DNA of 64,000 bases. Source: Paraplanobispora siamensis (GTDB lineage Bacteria; Actinomycetota; Actinomycetes; Streptosporangiales; Streptosporangiaceae). Position numbers and translations under genes: made by a program. Below are positions 1 to 7,929 of this stretch, in pieces. Positions within the stretch are counted from its first letter, which is position 1; each line of letters starts with the position of its first letter. Location: contig NZ_BOOJ01000047.1 of NCBI RefSeq assembly GCF_016863175.1, positions 62,001 to 126,000 of the forward strand. Direction: 5' to 3'. The notes under the pieces are model-generated. The model saw only the letters and a program-made list of their open reading frames with translations. It did not search any database and was not told the origin of the DNA.

Positions 1-56
1 GATGTCCTCGGGCGCTTCCGGGTGTCCCCGAAGGCGCCGGACGCCTCAGATGTGCC

Positions 57-1241
57 TCAGATGTAGAGCGTGTTGGGCGGCAGGCCGCACAGGACCCTGC
101 CGTACAGCTCCGTGTTGGTGTTGGGGTGCATGAGGGCGTGCAGGTTCATGCTCTGGATGTCGCGCAGGATCCGCTGGATCGGCACGTCGGCGTAGATCGA
201 CGACCCGCCGCTCGCCGTGGCGAGGATGTCCGCCGCCTCCTTGGCCAGCTTGCAGGCGGCGCCCATGTCGGCGCGCACCCTGGCGCGCTCCTCCAGGCTC
301 CACTGCTCGCCCAGCTCGCTCTTGCGGTCGACCGTGTCCGCCAGGCGCTCGGCGTGGAACTGCGCCTGGTCGATCTTCAAGGTGGCCTCGGCGACCTGCA
401 GGTGCGTCAGCGGCGCCTCGCTCTGGTTCTCGTAGCTGGTGTAGGTGATCTTTCGTCCCGGCAGCCGCTGCAGGAACGCCGTCCTGGCCGCCTTGGCCAG
501 TCCCACGGCGGTGCCGACCGAGGAGGCCGAGGCCACCGGGAGCAGGGGCGCCCGGTAGATCGGCGTGCCGGCGTTCAGCCGGGAGGCGTACTGCTCCTGG
601 AGTACGGCGGGCAGCGGCAGGACGCGCTCGGCCGGGACGAACACGTCCTGGGCGACGGTGCTGACGCTGCCGGTGCCCCGCAGGCCCGTGGTGTTCCAGT
701 CGTCGATGATCTGCAGGTCCGACATCGGGACCAGCGCCATGATCGGCATGGGCTGCTGGTCCGGTCCCACCTGGATCGCCACGATCTCCTGCCAGTGGCT
801 GTGCCAGGCACCGCTGACGAACCCCCACTTGCCGTTGACCACCACGCCGCCCTCGACCGGGGCGGCCATGGCGGTGGGGCTCAGGGTGCCGCACACCCGC
901 ACGTCCGGCGTGGAGAACACCTCGTCCTGCACCTCGTCGGGGAACAGGCACGCCATCCACGTGGGGATCCAGTAGACCGCCGCCGTCCACGCGGCCGACC
1001 CGTCGGCCTGGGCGAGCTCCGCGGCCACCTCCACCAGGGTGCGCGTGTCGCACTCGTACCCGCCGTACCGGGCGGGGACCCTCAGCTTGAAGACGCCGGC
1101 GTCGGCCAGAGCCTCGATGGACTCGTCGTGGATGCGCCGGTTCTCCTCCGCCCAGGCCGCGTTCCGCTGCAGGACCGGCGCGAGCCCGGCGGCCCGCCGC
1201 AGAAGTTCTTCCCGCGCCGGGACCTCGGTCGTCAACATCAT
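57..1241 (-). CDS. Acyl-CoA-dehydrogenase-fold flavin monooxygenase (group D, HsaA/phenol-hydroxylase type)
   Basis: The 394-residue product has the acyl-CoA dehydrogenase fold used by two-component flavin monooxygenases that hydroxylate aromatic rings with reduced flavin from a separate reductase. Visible signs are the N-terminal helix region leading to RYGGYE near residue 60, the DGSAAW segment, the WGFVSGAWHSHW core near residue 140 and a C-terminal helical domain typical of type-2 acyl-CoA dehydrogenases. The catalytic Glu region of true dehydrogenases is not apparent. AGGAGG lies 2 bases before the first ATG (1241) and 5 before the second (1238), so 1238 may be the real start. It is the last gene of a leftward group with the carrier protein and ATP-grasp-like gene. 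A second member of this fold lies at 50754. The substrate is unknown, but an aryl or aminoaryl ring is likely from context. Confidence 0.8.
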   Translation of the reverse strand: MMLTTEVPAREELLRRAAGLAPVLQRNAAWAEENRRIHDESIEALADAGVFKLRVPARYGGYECDTRTLVEVAAELAQADGSAAWTAAVYWIPTWMACLFPDEVQDEVFSTPDVRVCGTLSPTAMAAPVEGGVVVNGKWGFVSGAWHSHWQEIVAIQVGPDQQPMPIMALVPMSDLQIIDDWNTTGLRGTGSVSTVAQDVFVPAERVLPLPAVLQEQYASRLNAGTPIYRAPLLPVASASSVGTAVGLAKAARTAFLQRLPGRKITYTSYENQSEAPLTHLQVAEATLKIDQAQFHAERLADTVDRKSELGEQWSLEERARVRADMGAACKLAKEAADILATASGGSSIYADVPIQRILRDIQSMNLHALMHPNTNTELYGRVLCGLPPNTLYI

Positions 1242-1322
1242 TTCCTCCTAGTCGTCATCGGACGAGACGCTGAAGCCGCACGCCCGGCTCTCCGGCCCGC
1301 GAAGCACGCGCATCGCAACCGT

Positions 1323-1598
1323 TCAGGCCGCGGTCGAGACCCGTCCCTGCTCCGCGACCGTGGTGATCAGGGCGGTCAGGTCGGGGTCGTTCTCGAAGAT
1401 GTCGCCCACCTCGATCGAGATGCCGCACTCCTCCTCGATCCGTGAGACCAGGCGGACCGCGGAGATCGACTCGCCTTCCAGGTCGAAGAAGGTGGCGTCC
1501 TCCATTCCGTCCGGCACGTCCAGAACGTGCCGCCAGATTTCACCGACTTTCTCCTGTATGAAGGAGAAAGTGAGTTCACTGGGACGATTTCCATTCAT
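1323..1598 (-). CDS. Free-standing acyl/peptidyl carrier protein
   Basis: This 91-residue protein is a single four-helix carrier domain. The phosphopantetheine site is Ser44 in FFDLEGESIS; the flanking residues are DLEGES instead of the usual GGDS or LGADS, and the context resembles type II PCPs. GGGAGGA sits 6 bases before the ATG. It stands alone, so its cargo must be loaded in trans by an adenylation enzyme such as the A-PCP didomain at 38262-40010 or by one of the aryl-CoA ligases. In the C-1027 pathway a comparable free PCP (SgcC2) carries the beta-tyrosine unit. That role is possible here because the aminomutase, hydroxylase and a free condensation domain are also in the window, but it is not proven. 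Confidence 0.85.
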   Translation of the reverse strand: MNGNRPSELTFSFIQEKVGEIWRHVLDVPDGMEDATFFDLEGESISAVRLVSRIEEECGISIEVGDIFENDPDLTALITTVAEQGRVSTAA

Positions 1599-1680
1599 CC
1601 GCTGTCCTCCCTTGCCGGATAAACGTGGCCCATGGCGTGCAGGTCATGGCGGGGCGGCTTTAATGCCGGTTCCTGCTGAT

Positions 1681-1723
1681 ATATCGTCACAATTGAAAGG
1701 GCTGGGCACATCTCTGAAATTGC
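1681..1723 (-). promoter_or_regulatory. Cluster promoter element upstream of the carrier protein gene
   Basis: Read on the minus strand, GCAAT-TTCA-GAGATGT (1723 to 1708) is followed after 18 bases by TGACGATAT (1689 to 1681). This is the same arrangement seen upstream of most transcription units in the window. It lies in the gap between the ATP-grasp-like gene and the carrier gene, giving the carrier its own promoter with a leader of about 75 bases. Confidence 0.7.
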
Positions 1724-1742
1724 GCGGCGGGCGCCGGGGCGC

Positions 1743-2756
1743 TCAGCCCGTGTACACCCTCGGGCCGCTCAGGGCGGCCGAAGGCGCCGGGAAACCCGCG
1801 GGGGCCGCGAAGGGGGCCGGCGCCGGAGAGGCGGGCGCAGAGGAGGCCAGCGGTGGAGAGGCCGGCGGTGGAGAGGCCGGCGGTGAAGGGGCGGGGACGG
1901 CCGCGGGCGCGGCCCGGTCCGGGAGCGGGAACGGCAGCGGCCCGCCCGCCAGGGCCCGGAACATGGCGGCCTCGACGTCCACACCGGTGGCGGCCTCGAT
2001 GAGCGACAGGACGCGTTCCTCGGCCTGCCGCGTCTGCGCCTCGACCACCAGCGGCCCGGCGTCGCCCAGGATCACCTCGGTGCGGGTGGGCCCGAACCGG
2101 TACCCGGTGGCGTCCAGGAAGGCGGTCACGAGCTTGACCGTCTCCGTACGGGCGGAGGCGGGCAGCCACGTGGGATACAGGTGTCCGGCGTCCTCGGGAC
2201 CGTCCGGCTCGCCCGGCCCCACCGGGCCTTCCCGCATGCTCCGGCCGCCCGTCTCCGGCAGGCGGAACGGGGAGATCACGGCTTTGGGCCGGATGTCCAC
2301 CACGTGATGGCGCCCGTCCACCGTGAGCGTCTGCACGGTGAGCACCGGGCCGCGCAGGAACTCCTCGACCGAGGTGACGAAGGGAAGGCCGGCCTCGCTC
2401 AGCAGCCGCCGCATCCGCCGCCTGTCGTTGATCAGGAGCAGGCACCCGGGCGGGTGCGGCGACATCCCCAGGACCCGCGCCTCCTCGCACACCGCCAGCT
2501 GCGTGTCGTGCCATCCCAGGTGCAGGATGTGCGCCACGTCCCTGCGCACGGCGGTCGTGAACACCAGCGTGCGCAGGGCGGCCACGTCGGTGAAGTCGGT
2601 GAGCACCAGCTGCTCGGCGTCGCGGGCCACGTCCTCGAGGTGATCGCGGCCCTTGAGGGCCGGATCCCAGATCGCGTAGACCCGCAGGCCCTCCGCCACG
2701 GCCTTGCGGACGTGCCGCCGGTCCGGCATGACCATGAGGATCCTGTCGTTCCGCAT
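1743..2756 (-). CDS. Degenerate ATP-grasp-like protein with Ala/Pro-rich tail
   Basis: The 337-residue product resembles ATP-grasp carboxylate-amine ligases at both ends: an N-terminal Rossmann-like part, the INDRRRMRRLLSEAGLPF segment near residue 105, and a C-terminal LVVEAQTRQAEER segment matching the metal-binding end of the fold, near residue 250. The middle, where the ATP-binding lysines and glycine loop (the vvKP..G region) normally lie, is essentially missing: GLPFVT runs directly into VEEFLRGP. About the last 60 residues are a low-complexity Ala/Pro/Ser tail. GGAGG precedes the ATG by 6 bases. It may be an inactive or repurposed relative, or an internally deleted gene still in frame. 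It sits upstream of the carrier protein, so a role in handling carrier-bound acids is conceivable. I cannot assign a reaction. Confidence 0.6.
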   Translation of the reverse strand: MRNDRILMVMPDRRHVRKAVAEGLRVYAIWDPALKGRDHLEDVARDAEQLVLTDFTDVAALRTLVFTTAVRRDVAHILHLGWHDTQLAVCEEARVLGMSPHPPGCLLLINDRRRMRRLLSEAGLPFVTSVEEFLRGPVLTVQTLTVDGRHHVVDIRPKAVISPFRLPETGGRSMREGPVGPGEPDGPEDAGHLYPTWLPASARTETVKLVTAFLDATGYRFGPTRTEVILGDAGPLVVEAQTRQAEERVLSLIEAATGVDVEAAMFRALAGGPLPFPLPDRAAPAAVPAPSPPASPPPASPPLASSAPASPAPAPFAAPAGFPAPSAALSGPRVYTG

Positions 2757-2829
2757 CACGGGCCTCCGTTCGTCGGCGATCTTCTTCGAGACGGCCTGGT
2801 ATCCATCGTCCTTCGGGGGCTTATGCGGC

Positions 2830-2890
2830 ACATCTCCCGGATTGCGTGCCTGTCGCGGCCCGGGAGCGGGCACCGCACGCCGAGAGATGC
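2830..2890. promoter_or_regulatory. Divergent pair of cluster promoter elements
   Basis: The plus strand carries ACATCTC-CCGG-ATTGC at 2830-2845 (serving the leftward ATP-grasp-like gene) and GCAC-GCCGA-GAGATGC at 2875-2890 (serving the rightward SnoaL-like gene). The two copies point away from each other. A CGATGG -10-like string lies about 21 bases downstream of the leftward copy. The -10 of the rightward copy is not obvious. Confidence 0.7.
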
Positions 2891-3013
2891 GCCGCGGCGT
2901 GCGCAGCGAACACCATGCGAAGGTGAGGGCCGGTGGCCGGGCCCCGTTCCGGCGTCCGCGCCGGTCCGTTCCCTCCCCTTCCCCGTCCCAGCCGCTGAGT
3001 GAAGGAACGAACC

Positions 3014-3424
3014 ATGAGCCCTGCATCGACCACCATCGACGAGACGACGGCCATCCGGCAGGTGCCGCAGCGCATCATCGCCGCCTGGGCCGCCAACGAC
3101 GGCGACGCCTTCGCCGAGGTGTTCACGGAGGACGCCACCATGATCCTTCCCGGTGACATCTACGTCGCCGGCCGCGAGGGCATCCGGGCCTTCATGGGAT
3201 TCGCCTACTCCGGCCCGCTGAAGGGGACCCGGGTGGCCGGCGAGCCCCTGTCGGCGAGGTTCGTCACCGAGGACGTCGCGGTCCTGGTCACCCGGGGCGG
3301 CGTCCTGCACGGCGAGGAGACCGAGGTCGCGCCCGAGCGGGCCATCCGGGCCACCTGGGTGCTCGCCAAGCAGGACGGGCAGTGGCTGGTCACCGCGTAC
3401 CAGAACACGCCCATCGGCGCCTGA
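3014..3424 (+). CDS. SnoaL/NTF2-like protein (SgcJ-like)
   Basis: The 136-residue protein has the cone-shaped NTF2/SnoaL fold signature: a helical N-terminus (IIAAWAANDGDAFAEVF), TEDATMILPGDIYVAGREGI, and a C-terminal beta run ending in WVLAKQDGQWLVTAYQNTP. This pattern is close to what I recall for SgcJ and relatives encoded beside 9-membered enediyne polyketide synthases, where they are thought to assist polyene formation or release. That link is from memory. Related SgcJ/EcaC family proteins of unknown function also exist elsewhere. GAAGGA lies 7 bases before the ATG. It is a monocistron between a cluster promoter and a strong hairpin. No membrane or signal segment is seen. Confidence 0.75.
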   Translation: MSPASTTIDETTAIRQVPQRIIAAWAANDGDAFAEVFTEDATMILPGDIYVAGREGIRAFMGFAYSGPLKGTRVAGEPLSARFVTEDVAVLVTRGGVLHGEETEVAPERAIRATWVLAKQDGQWLVTAYQNTPIGA

Positions 3425-3455
3425 CCCCGTCGTCGGCGCGGTCGTCGGCGTGAAG

Positions 3456-3501
3456 GCCCCCGGTGGGAGGACGCTCCCGGCAGCGTCCTCCCACCGGGGG
3501 C
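3456..3501 (+). terminator. Strong hairpin terminator after the SnoaL-like gene
   Basis: A perfect inverted repeat with 20-base arms (GCCCCCGGTGGGAGGACGCT and its complement) around a 6-base loop starts 32 bases after the stop codon. There is no U-tract, as is usual in high-GC actinomycetes. Confidence 0.85.
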
Positions 3502-3636
3502 CCGCTCGTTTCCGGGAGACCGGCATCGCTTTACGGGAGACCGGCACCGCGCGGAGATCGCCCGGGACACGGTACGGAGACGGCCCGGTGAGTCCGTCAC
3601 GGCGCATAGATCACCCGGAGAGGCCGCCGGAGCTCA

Positions 3637-3811
3637 GACGACCGGGACCCGGACGGAGACCGAGGACGACCGGGACCCAGACGGAGACCGAGGAGACCGG
3701 GACGACGACCGGGACCCAGATGGAGACCGAGGAGACCGGGACGACGACCGGGACCCGGACGGAGACCGAGGAGACCGGGACGACGACCGGGACTCAGATG
3801 GAGACCGGGAT
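3637..3811. repeat. 39-bp tandem repeat (minisatellite) in a 369-bp gene-free stretch
   Basis: The string GACGACCGGGAC recurs at 3637, 3665, 3704, 3743 and 3782. The last four are spaced exactly 39 bases, and the first copy is shortened to 28. Units differ by single bases (CCCAGATGG, CCCGGACGG, CTCAGATGG). The last copy runs over the stop codon of the leftward nucleotidyltransferase gene (stop at 3794-3796). The gene-free stretch 3425-3793 otherwise holds only the terminator at 3456-3501. Short frames through the repeat encode low-complexity ETEETGT-type peptides and are not credible genes. Confidence 0.9.
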
Positions 3812-4825
3812 CTCGATCCGCGTGTTGTCGCCCACCAGGAGCCGGTGGCGCATCCCGTCACGGTCCGCCGGCCGGACGACGGCCGAGCGCCCGATGATCG
3901 AGCCGTGCATCCCCCGGACCTCCTCGATCGACGCCCCGTCGAGCACGATCGAGTCGGACAGCCGGGTGCCGCGCAGGACGCAGTCACGGCCGATGGAGAC
4001 GCCGGGGCCGAGGTGGCAGTCCTCGATGACGGTGTTCGCGCCGACGATCGCCGGACCCTCGATCAGGGAGCGCACCACGCGGGCCGTGGGATGGACGACG
4101 GCTCTGCCGCCCAGCCCGCCCAGCAGGTGCCGGTTGCACTCCAGCACGTCGTCGGCCTGGCCGGTGTCCTTCCAGTAGCCCCCGTACTCGACGGCCGCGA
4201 CCTTCGCCCCCCGCGTGACCAGCCACTGGATCGCGTCGGTGATCTCCAGCTCGCCCCGCCTGCCGGGGGCGACGGCGGTGACCGCCTCGTGGATGGCGGG
4301 GCCGAAGAAGTAGACGCCGACCAGGGCCAGGTCGCTGCGCGGCCGCCGGGGTTTCTCCACCAGCCGCCGTACGGCGCCGCCCGCGTCCAGCTCCACGACC
4401 CCGAAGCCGCGGGGGTCGGCCACCCGGTGCACCACGACCTGCGCCGCGGGCCGCTCGGCCCGGAACCGCTCGGCGAGATCGGCCACGCCGTCCGGGAGCA
4501 TGACGTCGCCGAGGTACATGACGAAGTCGTCGTCGCCGAGGAACCCGCGCGCCGTCCGCACCGCGTGCGCCAGTCCCAGGGGCCTGTCCTGGCGGATGTA
4601 GGTGACGCGCAGACCGAGACGCGAGCCGTCGCCGATCGCCGCGGCGATCTCCCCCGCCCAGGCGCCCACCACGATGCCGACCTCGGTCACCCCGAGATCA
4701 CGGATGTTGCCCAGCACGTGCTCCAGGACCGGTCTGCCGGCGATCGGGATGAGCTGCTTGGGCATGGAGTAGCTGAAGGGACGCAGGCGGGTCCCGGACC
4801 CGCCGGACAGTACCAGTGCCTTCAT
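3794..4825 (-). CDS. Sugar-1-phosphate nucleotidyltransferase (long RmlA/StrD type)
   Basis: The 343-residue enzyme would activate glucose-1-phosphate to a dTDP- or UDP-glucose, the first step of the cluster's sugar. The nucleotide-binding signature GGSGTRLRPFSYSMPKQLIPI begins at residue 8. The MYLGDVMLPDG metal site and the VEKP sugar-binding segment follow. Residues from about 240 onward form a left-handed beta-helix (hexapeptide-like AVVHPTARV, GANTVIED, SIGRDCVLRG), which marks the long StrD/GraD subgroup found in antibiotic clusters rather than short RmlA. It lies downstream of and on the same strand as the 3-dehydrase gene (67-bp gap). The dTDP or UDP preference cannot be read from sequence. 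A UDP-glucose dehydrogenase next door argues that UDP-glucose is at least one product. Confidence 0.88.
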   Translation of the reverse strand: MKALVLSGGSGTRLRPFSYSMPKQLIPIAGRPVLEHVLGNIRDLGVTEVGIVVGAWAGEIAAAIGDGSRLGLRVTYIRQDRPLGLAHAVRTARGFLGDDDFVMYLGDVMLPDGVADLAERFRAERPAAQVVVHRVADPRGFGVVELDAGGAVRRLVEKPRRPRSDLALVGVYFFGPAIHEAVTAVAPGRRGELEITDAIQWLVTRGAKVAAVEYGGYWKDTGQADDVLECNRHLLGGLGGRAVVHPTARVVRSLIEGPAIVGANTVIEDCHLGPGVSIGRDCVLRGTRLSDSIVLDGASIEEVRGMHGSIIGRSAVVRPADRDGMRHRLLVGDNTRIEIPVSI

Positions 4826-4892
4826 CTGTTCACTCTTCCGGATCTGCCGGGGGCGTCAGGGAAGGCCGCCGATCTCGCCGCGGCCCGGACGG

Positions 4893-6197
4893 TCACCCGC
4901 GCGCTCGCACGAAGTCCTTGAAGGAGGCCACGACGTAGTCGATCATCTCGTCGGTCAGCCCGGGGTAGACGCCGATGTGGAACGTCTGGGTGGTGATGAT
5001 GTCGGTGTTGGTCAGCTCGCCGACGACGCGGTAGTCCTGGTCGGCGTAGGCGGGGTGGCGGATCAGATTCCCGGCGAACAGCCGGCGCGTGCCGATCTTC
5101 CGGTCCTCCAGGAAGTCCACCAGCTCCTTGGCGCCGAACGGCGCCTGCGGGTCGACCGTGACGACGAAGCCGTACCAGCTCGGGTCGCTGCGCGGGGTCG
5201 CCTCGGGCAGCAGCAGGTGGGGCACGCCCTCCAGCCCCTCGCGCAGCCGGCGCCAGTTACGGCGGCGGGCCGCGCAGAAGTCGTCGAGCTTGTCGAGCTG
5301 GCTCAGGCCCAGCGCGGCCTGCAGCTCGGTGATCTTCAGGTTGTACCCGACGTGGGAGTAGATGTACTTGTGGTCGTAGCCGTGCGGCAGCGTGCCCATC
5401 TGGTAGTTGAAGCGCTTGAGGCAGGTGTTGCTCTCGCCCGGCTCGCACCAGCAGTCCCGGCCCCAGTCGCGCAGCGACTCGACGATCCGGGCCAGCAGCA
5501 GGTTCGAGGTCAGGACGCAGCCGCCCTCCCCCATCGTCATGTGGTGCGCCGGATAGAAGCTCACGGTGGTGAGGTCGCCGAAGGTGCCGACCGGCTCGCC
5601 GTCGTAGGTCGACCCGACGGCGTCGCAGCTGTCCTCGATCAGGAACAGCTCGTGCTCGTCGGCGAGCCGGGCCATCTCCGCGACCTCGAACGGGTTCCCG
5701 ACCGTGTGCGCGATCATGATCGCCCTGGTCTTCGGCCCGATCGCCCGCGCGACCGCCTCCACCGTGGGGTTGTAGGTGCCGAGCTCGACGTCCACGAAGA
5801 CCGGGACCAGGCCGTTCTGCAGGATCGGGTTCACCGTGGTGGGGAACGCCGCCGCGACGGTGATCACCTCGTCGCCCGGGCGCAGGCGCGCGTCCTCCAG
5901 CCGGTGGGAGGTCAGGGCCGACAACGCCAGCAGGTTGGCCGAGGAGCCGGAGTTGGCCAGCAGCGCCTTGCGCCGCTTCATCTTGCGCGCGAAGACGGAC
6001 TCGAACCTGCGCGCCCTGGACCCCCCGGCGACCCGCAGTTCGAGCGCGGCCTCGACCAGGGCCACGCGGTCCTCGACGTCGTGCACCGCGCCCGTCGGCC
6101 AGATCTCGGTGACGCCGGGCACGAACTCCCCTGAGACCTCGATGTCCTGGTGGTACTTGCGCACCTCGTCCAGGATCAGCGCCTTGTGCTCGTTCAT
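4893..6197 (-). CDS. NDP-4-keto-sugar 3-dehydrase, H-type DegT family (RfbH/E1-like)
   Basis: The 434-residue enzyme belongs to the fold-type I DegT family, but the PLP lysine is replaced by histidine in SFYPAHHMTMGEGG, the hallmark of PMP/[2Fe-2S] 3-dehydrases (E1, RfbH). The iron-sulfur cysteines DCWCEPGESNTC and the GYDHKYIYSHVGYN block are also present. These enzymes remove the C3 hydroxyl of an NDP-4-keto sugar and need an electron-donating reductase (E3). No dedicated E3 is encoded here, though PaaE at 45205 has the same FNR-plus-ferredoxin layout. The ATG at 6197 follows GAGGGG; the frame extends further upstream but lacks a better site. It is adjacent to the nucleotidyltransferase and divergent from the UDP-glucose dehydrogenase. 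No sugar 4,6-dehydratase was found in the window. Confidence 0.88.
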   Translation of the reverse strand: MNEHKALILDEVRKYHQDIEVSGEFVPGVTEIWPTGAVHDVEDRVALVEAALELRVAGGSRARRFESVFARKMKRRKALLANSGSSANLLALSALTSHRLEDARLRPGDEVITVAAAFPTTVNPILQNGLVPVFVDVELGTYNPTVEAVARAIGPKTRAIMIAHTVGNPFEVAEMARLADEHELFLIEDSCDAVGSTYDGEPVGTFGDLTTVSFYPAHHMTMGEGGCVLTSNLLLARIVESLRDWGRDCWCEPGESNTCLKRFNYQMGTLPHGYDHKYIYSHVGYNLKITELQAALGLSQLDKLDDFCAARRRNWRRLREGLEGVPHLLLPEATPRSDPSWYGFVVTVDPQAPFGAKELVDFLEDRKIGTRRLFAGNLIRHPAYADQDYRVVGELTNTDIITTQTFHIGVYPGLTDEMIDYVVASFKDFVRARG

Positions 6198-6282
6198 CTC
6201 CGGCCCCTCACTCATCGGGTCGACGAGGGAGATCACCCCCTCTGATCGCACCTTCACAGGATCGTTCTCCGCAGTTGCCCGT

Positions 6283-6351
6283 GCATCTCCTGCATTGCGG
6301 CGCGAAAGCCGCCGAGCACCGCAGACACCCGTCCGGCACGCCAAGAGATGC
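6283..6351. promoter_or_regulatory. Divergent pair of cluster promoter elements
   Basis: GCATCTC-CTGC-ATTGC at 6283-6298 serves the leftward 3-dehydrase; 18 bases on, the minus strand reads CGATCCTGT as a -10. GCAC-GCCAA-GAGATGC at 6336-6351 serves the rightward UDP-glucose dehydrogenase, with CTATGTG about 17 bases on. The leader of the latter is about 90 bases. Confidence 0.8.
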
Positions 6352-6462
6352 GGTACGGCCGACCCGCGCTATGTGCTTGTGAAAGGAGAGGATCCGAGGC
6401 GGCTGGTGTCCATTGTCCGGAATCAGAAAAATCGGCCGCATTCCTGTTGTAGGGAGATTCAC

Positions 6463-7809
6463 ATGCGTTTTCTACCTGCCAGCGAAGACCCGAAAGTGGC
6501 GATTATCGGCCTCGGTTATGTCGGCTCCTGTTTCGCGGCGGTCCTGTCCGAACGCGGCTGGGACGTCGTCGGAGTGGACACCGACTCCCGGCTCGTCGAG
6601 GAACTGACCGCGGGCCACTGCCGCTACCAGGAGGACGGCCTGGCCGGCCTGCTGCGGGACGGCATCGCGGCCGGGCGGCTGCGCGTCACCACCGACTACG
6701 CCGCCGTCCGCGACGCCGACGTCCTGCTGATCGCGGTCGGCACACCGGTCGGCGCCGACGGGTCCCTGATGGACGAGCAGCTGCGGGAGGCGTGCCTGCG
6801 GGTGAGCCGCCACCTGCGCGAGGGGCACCTGCTGGTGCTCAAGAGCACCGTGCCGCCGGGCACGACCCGCGAGTTCGTCCTGCCCCTGCTGCAGGAGAGC
6901 GGGCTCGTCTGCGGCGAGCACTTCGGGCTCGCCTTCACCCCCGAGCGGTTCGCCGAGGGTACGGCGCTGCGCGAGCTGCGCTCGCTGCCGATCGTGGTCG
7001 GCGGGATCGACGCCGACAGCACGCGGGACGCGGCGGACTTCTGGCGCCGGGCGCTCGGGGTCGAGGTGATCCCGCTGGCCTCGCCGGAGACCGCGGAGAT
7101 CGTCAAGCTGGCCGACAACTGGTGGATCGACCTGAACATCGCGCTCGCCAACGAGCTCGCCAAGTTCTGCGGCCTGTTCGAGGTGGACGTCCTCGACGTG
7201 ATCTCGGCGGCCAACACGGTCCCCAAGGGCACCGGGAAGGTCAACATCCTGCTGCCCAGCGTCGGCGTCGGCGGGTCCTGCCTGGTCAAGGACCCGTGGA
7301 TGGTCTGGCACACGGCCCGGGAGCGCGGCCTGGAGATCCACACCGCGCCGACCGGCCGGGCGGTCAACACGGGGATGCCGGAGTACACGGCCCAGTTGAT
7401 CATCGACGGGCTGGTACGGCTCGGCAAGGACCCGGCCAGGTCGACGGTCGCCGTGCTGGGCGCGGCGTTCAAGAACGACACCGGCGACCTGCGGGCCACC
7501 CCGGTGGAGGGCGTCGTCACGACCCTGACCAAGGCCGGGGTCACCGTCCGCGTCTACGACCCGCTGGTGGACCCCCTGCAGGCGGAGGTCCTGCTGGGGA
7601 TCGTCCCGTCGGCGAGCCTGGGCGAGACCGTCCGGGACGCCGACTGCGTCGCCCTCATGGCCCTGCACCAGGAGTTCGCCTCCCTCGACTTCGCCGGCCT
7701 GCCGGTGGCGGACCCGTGCCTGGTGCTGGACGGGCGGGCCTACTACGGCAAGGAGAAGATCTCCGAGCTGCGCGGGCTGGGCTACGCCTACGCGGGCGTC
7801 GGACGCTGA
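6463..7809 (+). CDS. UDP-glucose 6-dehydrogenase family nucleotide-sugar dehydrogenase
   Basis: The 448-residue protein contains the NAD-binding IGLGYVGSCFAAVL motif near residue 16, the KSTVPPGTT loop, the central-domain NELAKFCGLFEVD helix and the catalytic cysteine in GVGGSCLVKDP near residue 270. A second Rossmann domain (VAVLGAAFKNDTGDLR) binds UDP. It would oxidise UDP-glucose (or a related NDP-hexose) to the uronate. In calicheamicin and maduropeptin pathways a comparable dehydrogenase plus a decarboxylase makes an aminopentose; that parallel is from memory. AGGGAG precedes the ATG by 7 bases. The gene is a monocistron ending before a strong bidirectional terminator. A decarboxylase candidate lies at 23098-24072. 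Confidence 0.88.
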   Translation: MRFLPASEDPKVAIIGLGYVGSCFAAVLSERGWDVVGVDTDSRLVEELTAGHCRYQEDGLAGLLRDGIAAGRLRVTTDYAAVRDADVLLIAVGTPVGADGSLMDEQLREACLRVSRHLREGHLLVLKSTVPPGTTREFVLPLLQESGLVCGEHFGLAFTPERFAEGTALRELRSLPIVVGGIDADSTRDAADFWRRALGVEVIPLASPETAEIVKLADNWWIDLNIALANELAKFCGLFEVDVLDVISAANTVPKGTGKVNILLPSVGVGGSCLVKDPWMVWHTARERGLEIHTAPTGRAVNTGMPEYTAQLIIDGLVRLGKDPARSTVAVLGAAFKNDTGDLRATPVEGVVTTLTKAGVTVRVYDPLVDPLQAEVLLGIVPSASLGETVRDADCVALMALHQEFASLDFAGLPVADPCLVLDGRAYYGKEKISELRGLGYAYAGVGR

Positions 7810-7870
7810 GAGGGCGCATCCGCCGCATGACGGAGGCATGACACAGACGAGGACACGACGCAGGCGTGAC

Positions 7871-7907
7871 GGAGGGCCGTCGCCGATCCGATCGGCGACG
7901 GCCCTCC
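7871..7907. terminator. Bidirectional hairpin terminator
   Basis: A perfect inverted repeat with 17-base arms (GGAGGGCCGTCGCCGAT) around a 3-base loop lies between the convergent UDP-glucose dehydrogenase and kynureninase genes. Confidence 0.9.
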
Positions 7908-7929
7908 GGCGTTCCCGCCCGGCTCCCGC

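Noticed and set aside
3637-3811. 39-bp repeats as a CRISPR array
   Set aside because: The units are contiguous with no unique spacers, no cas genes are present, and the unit itself is imperfect.
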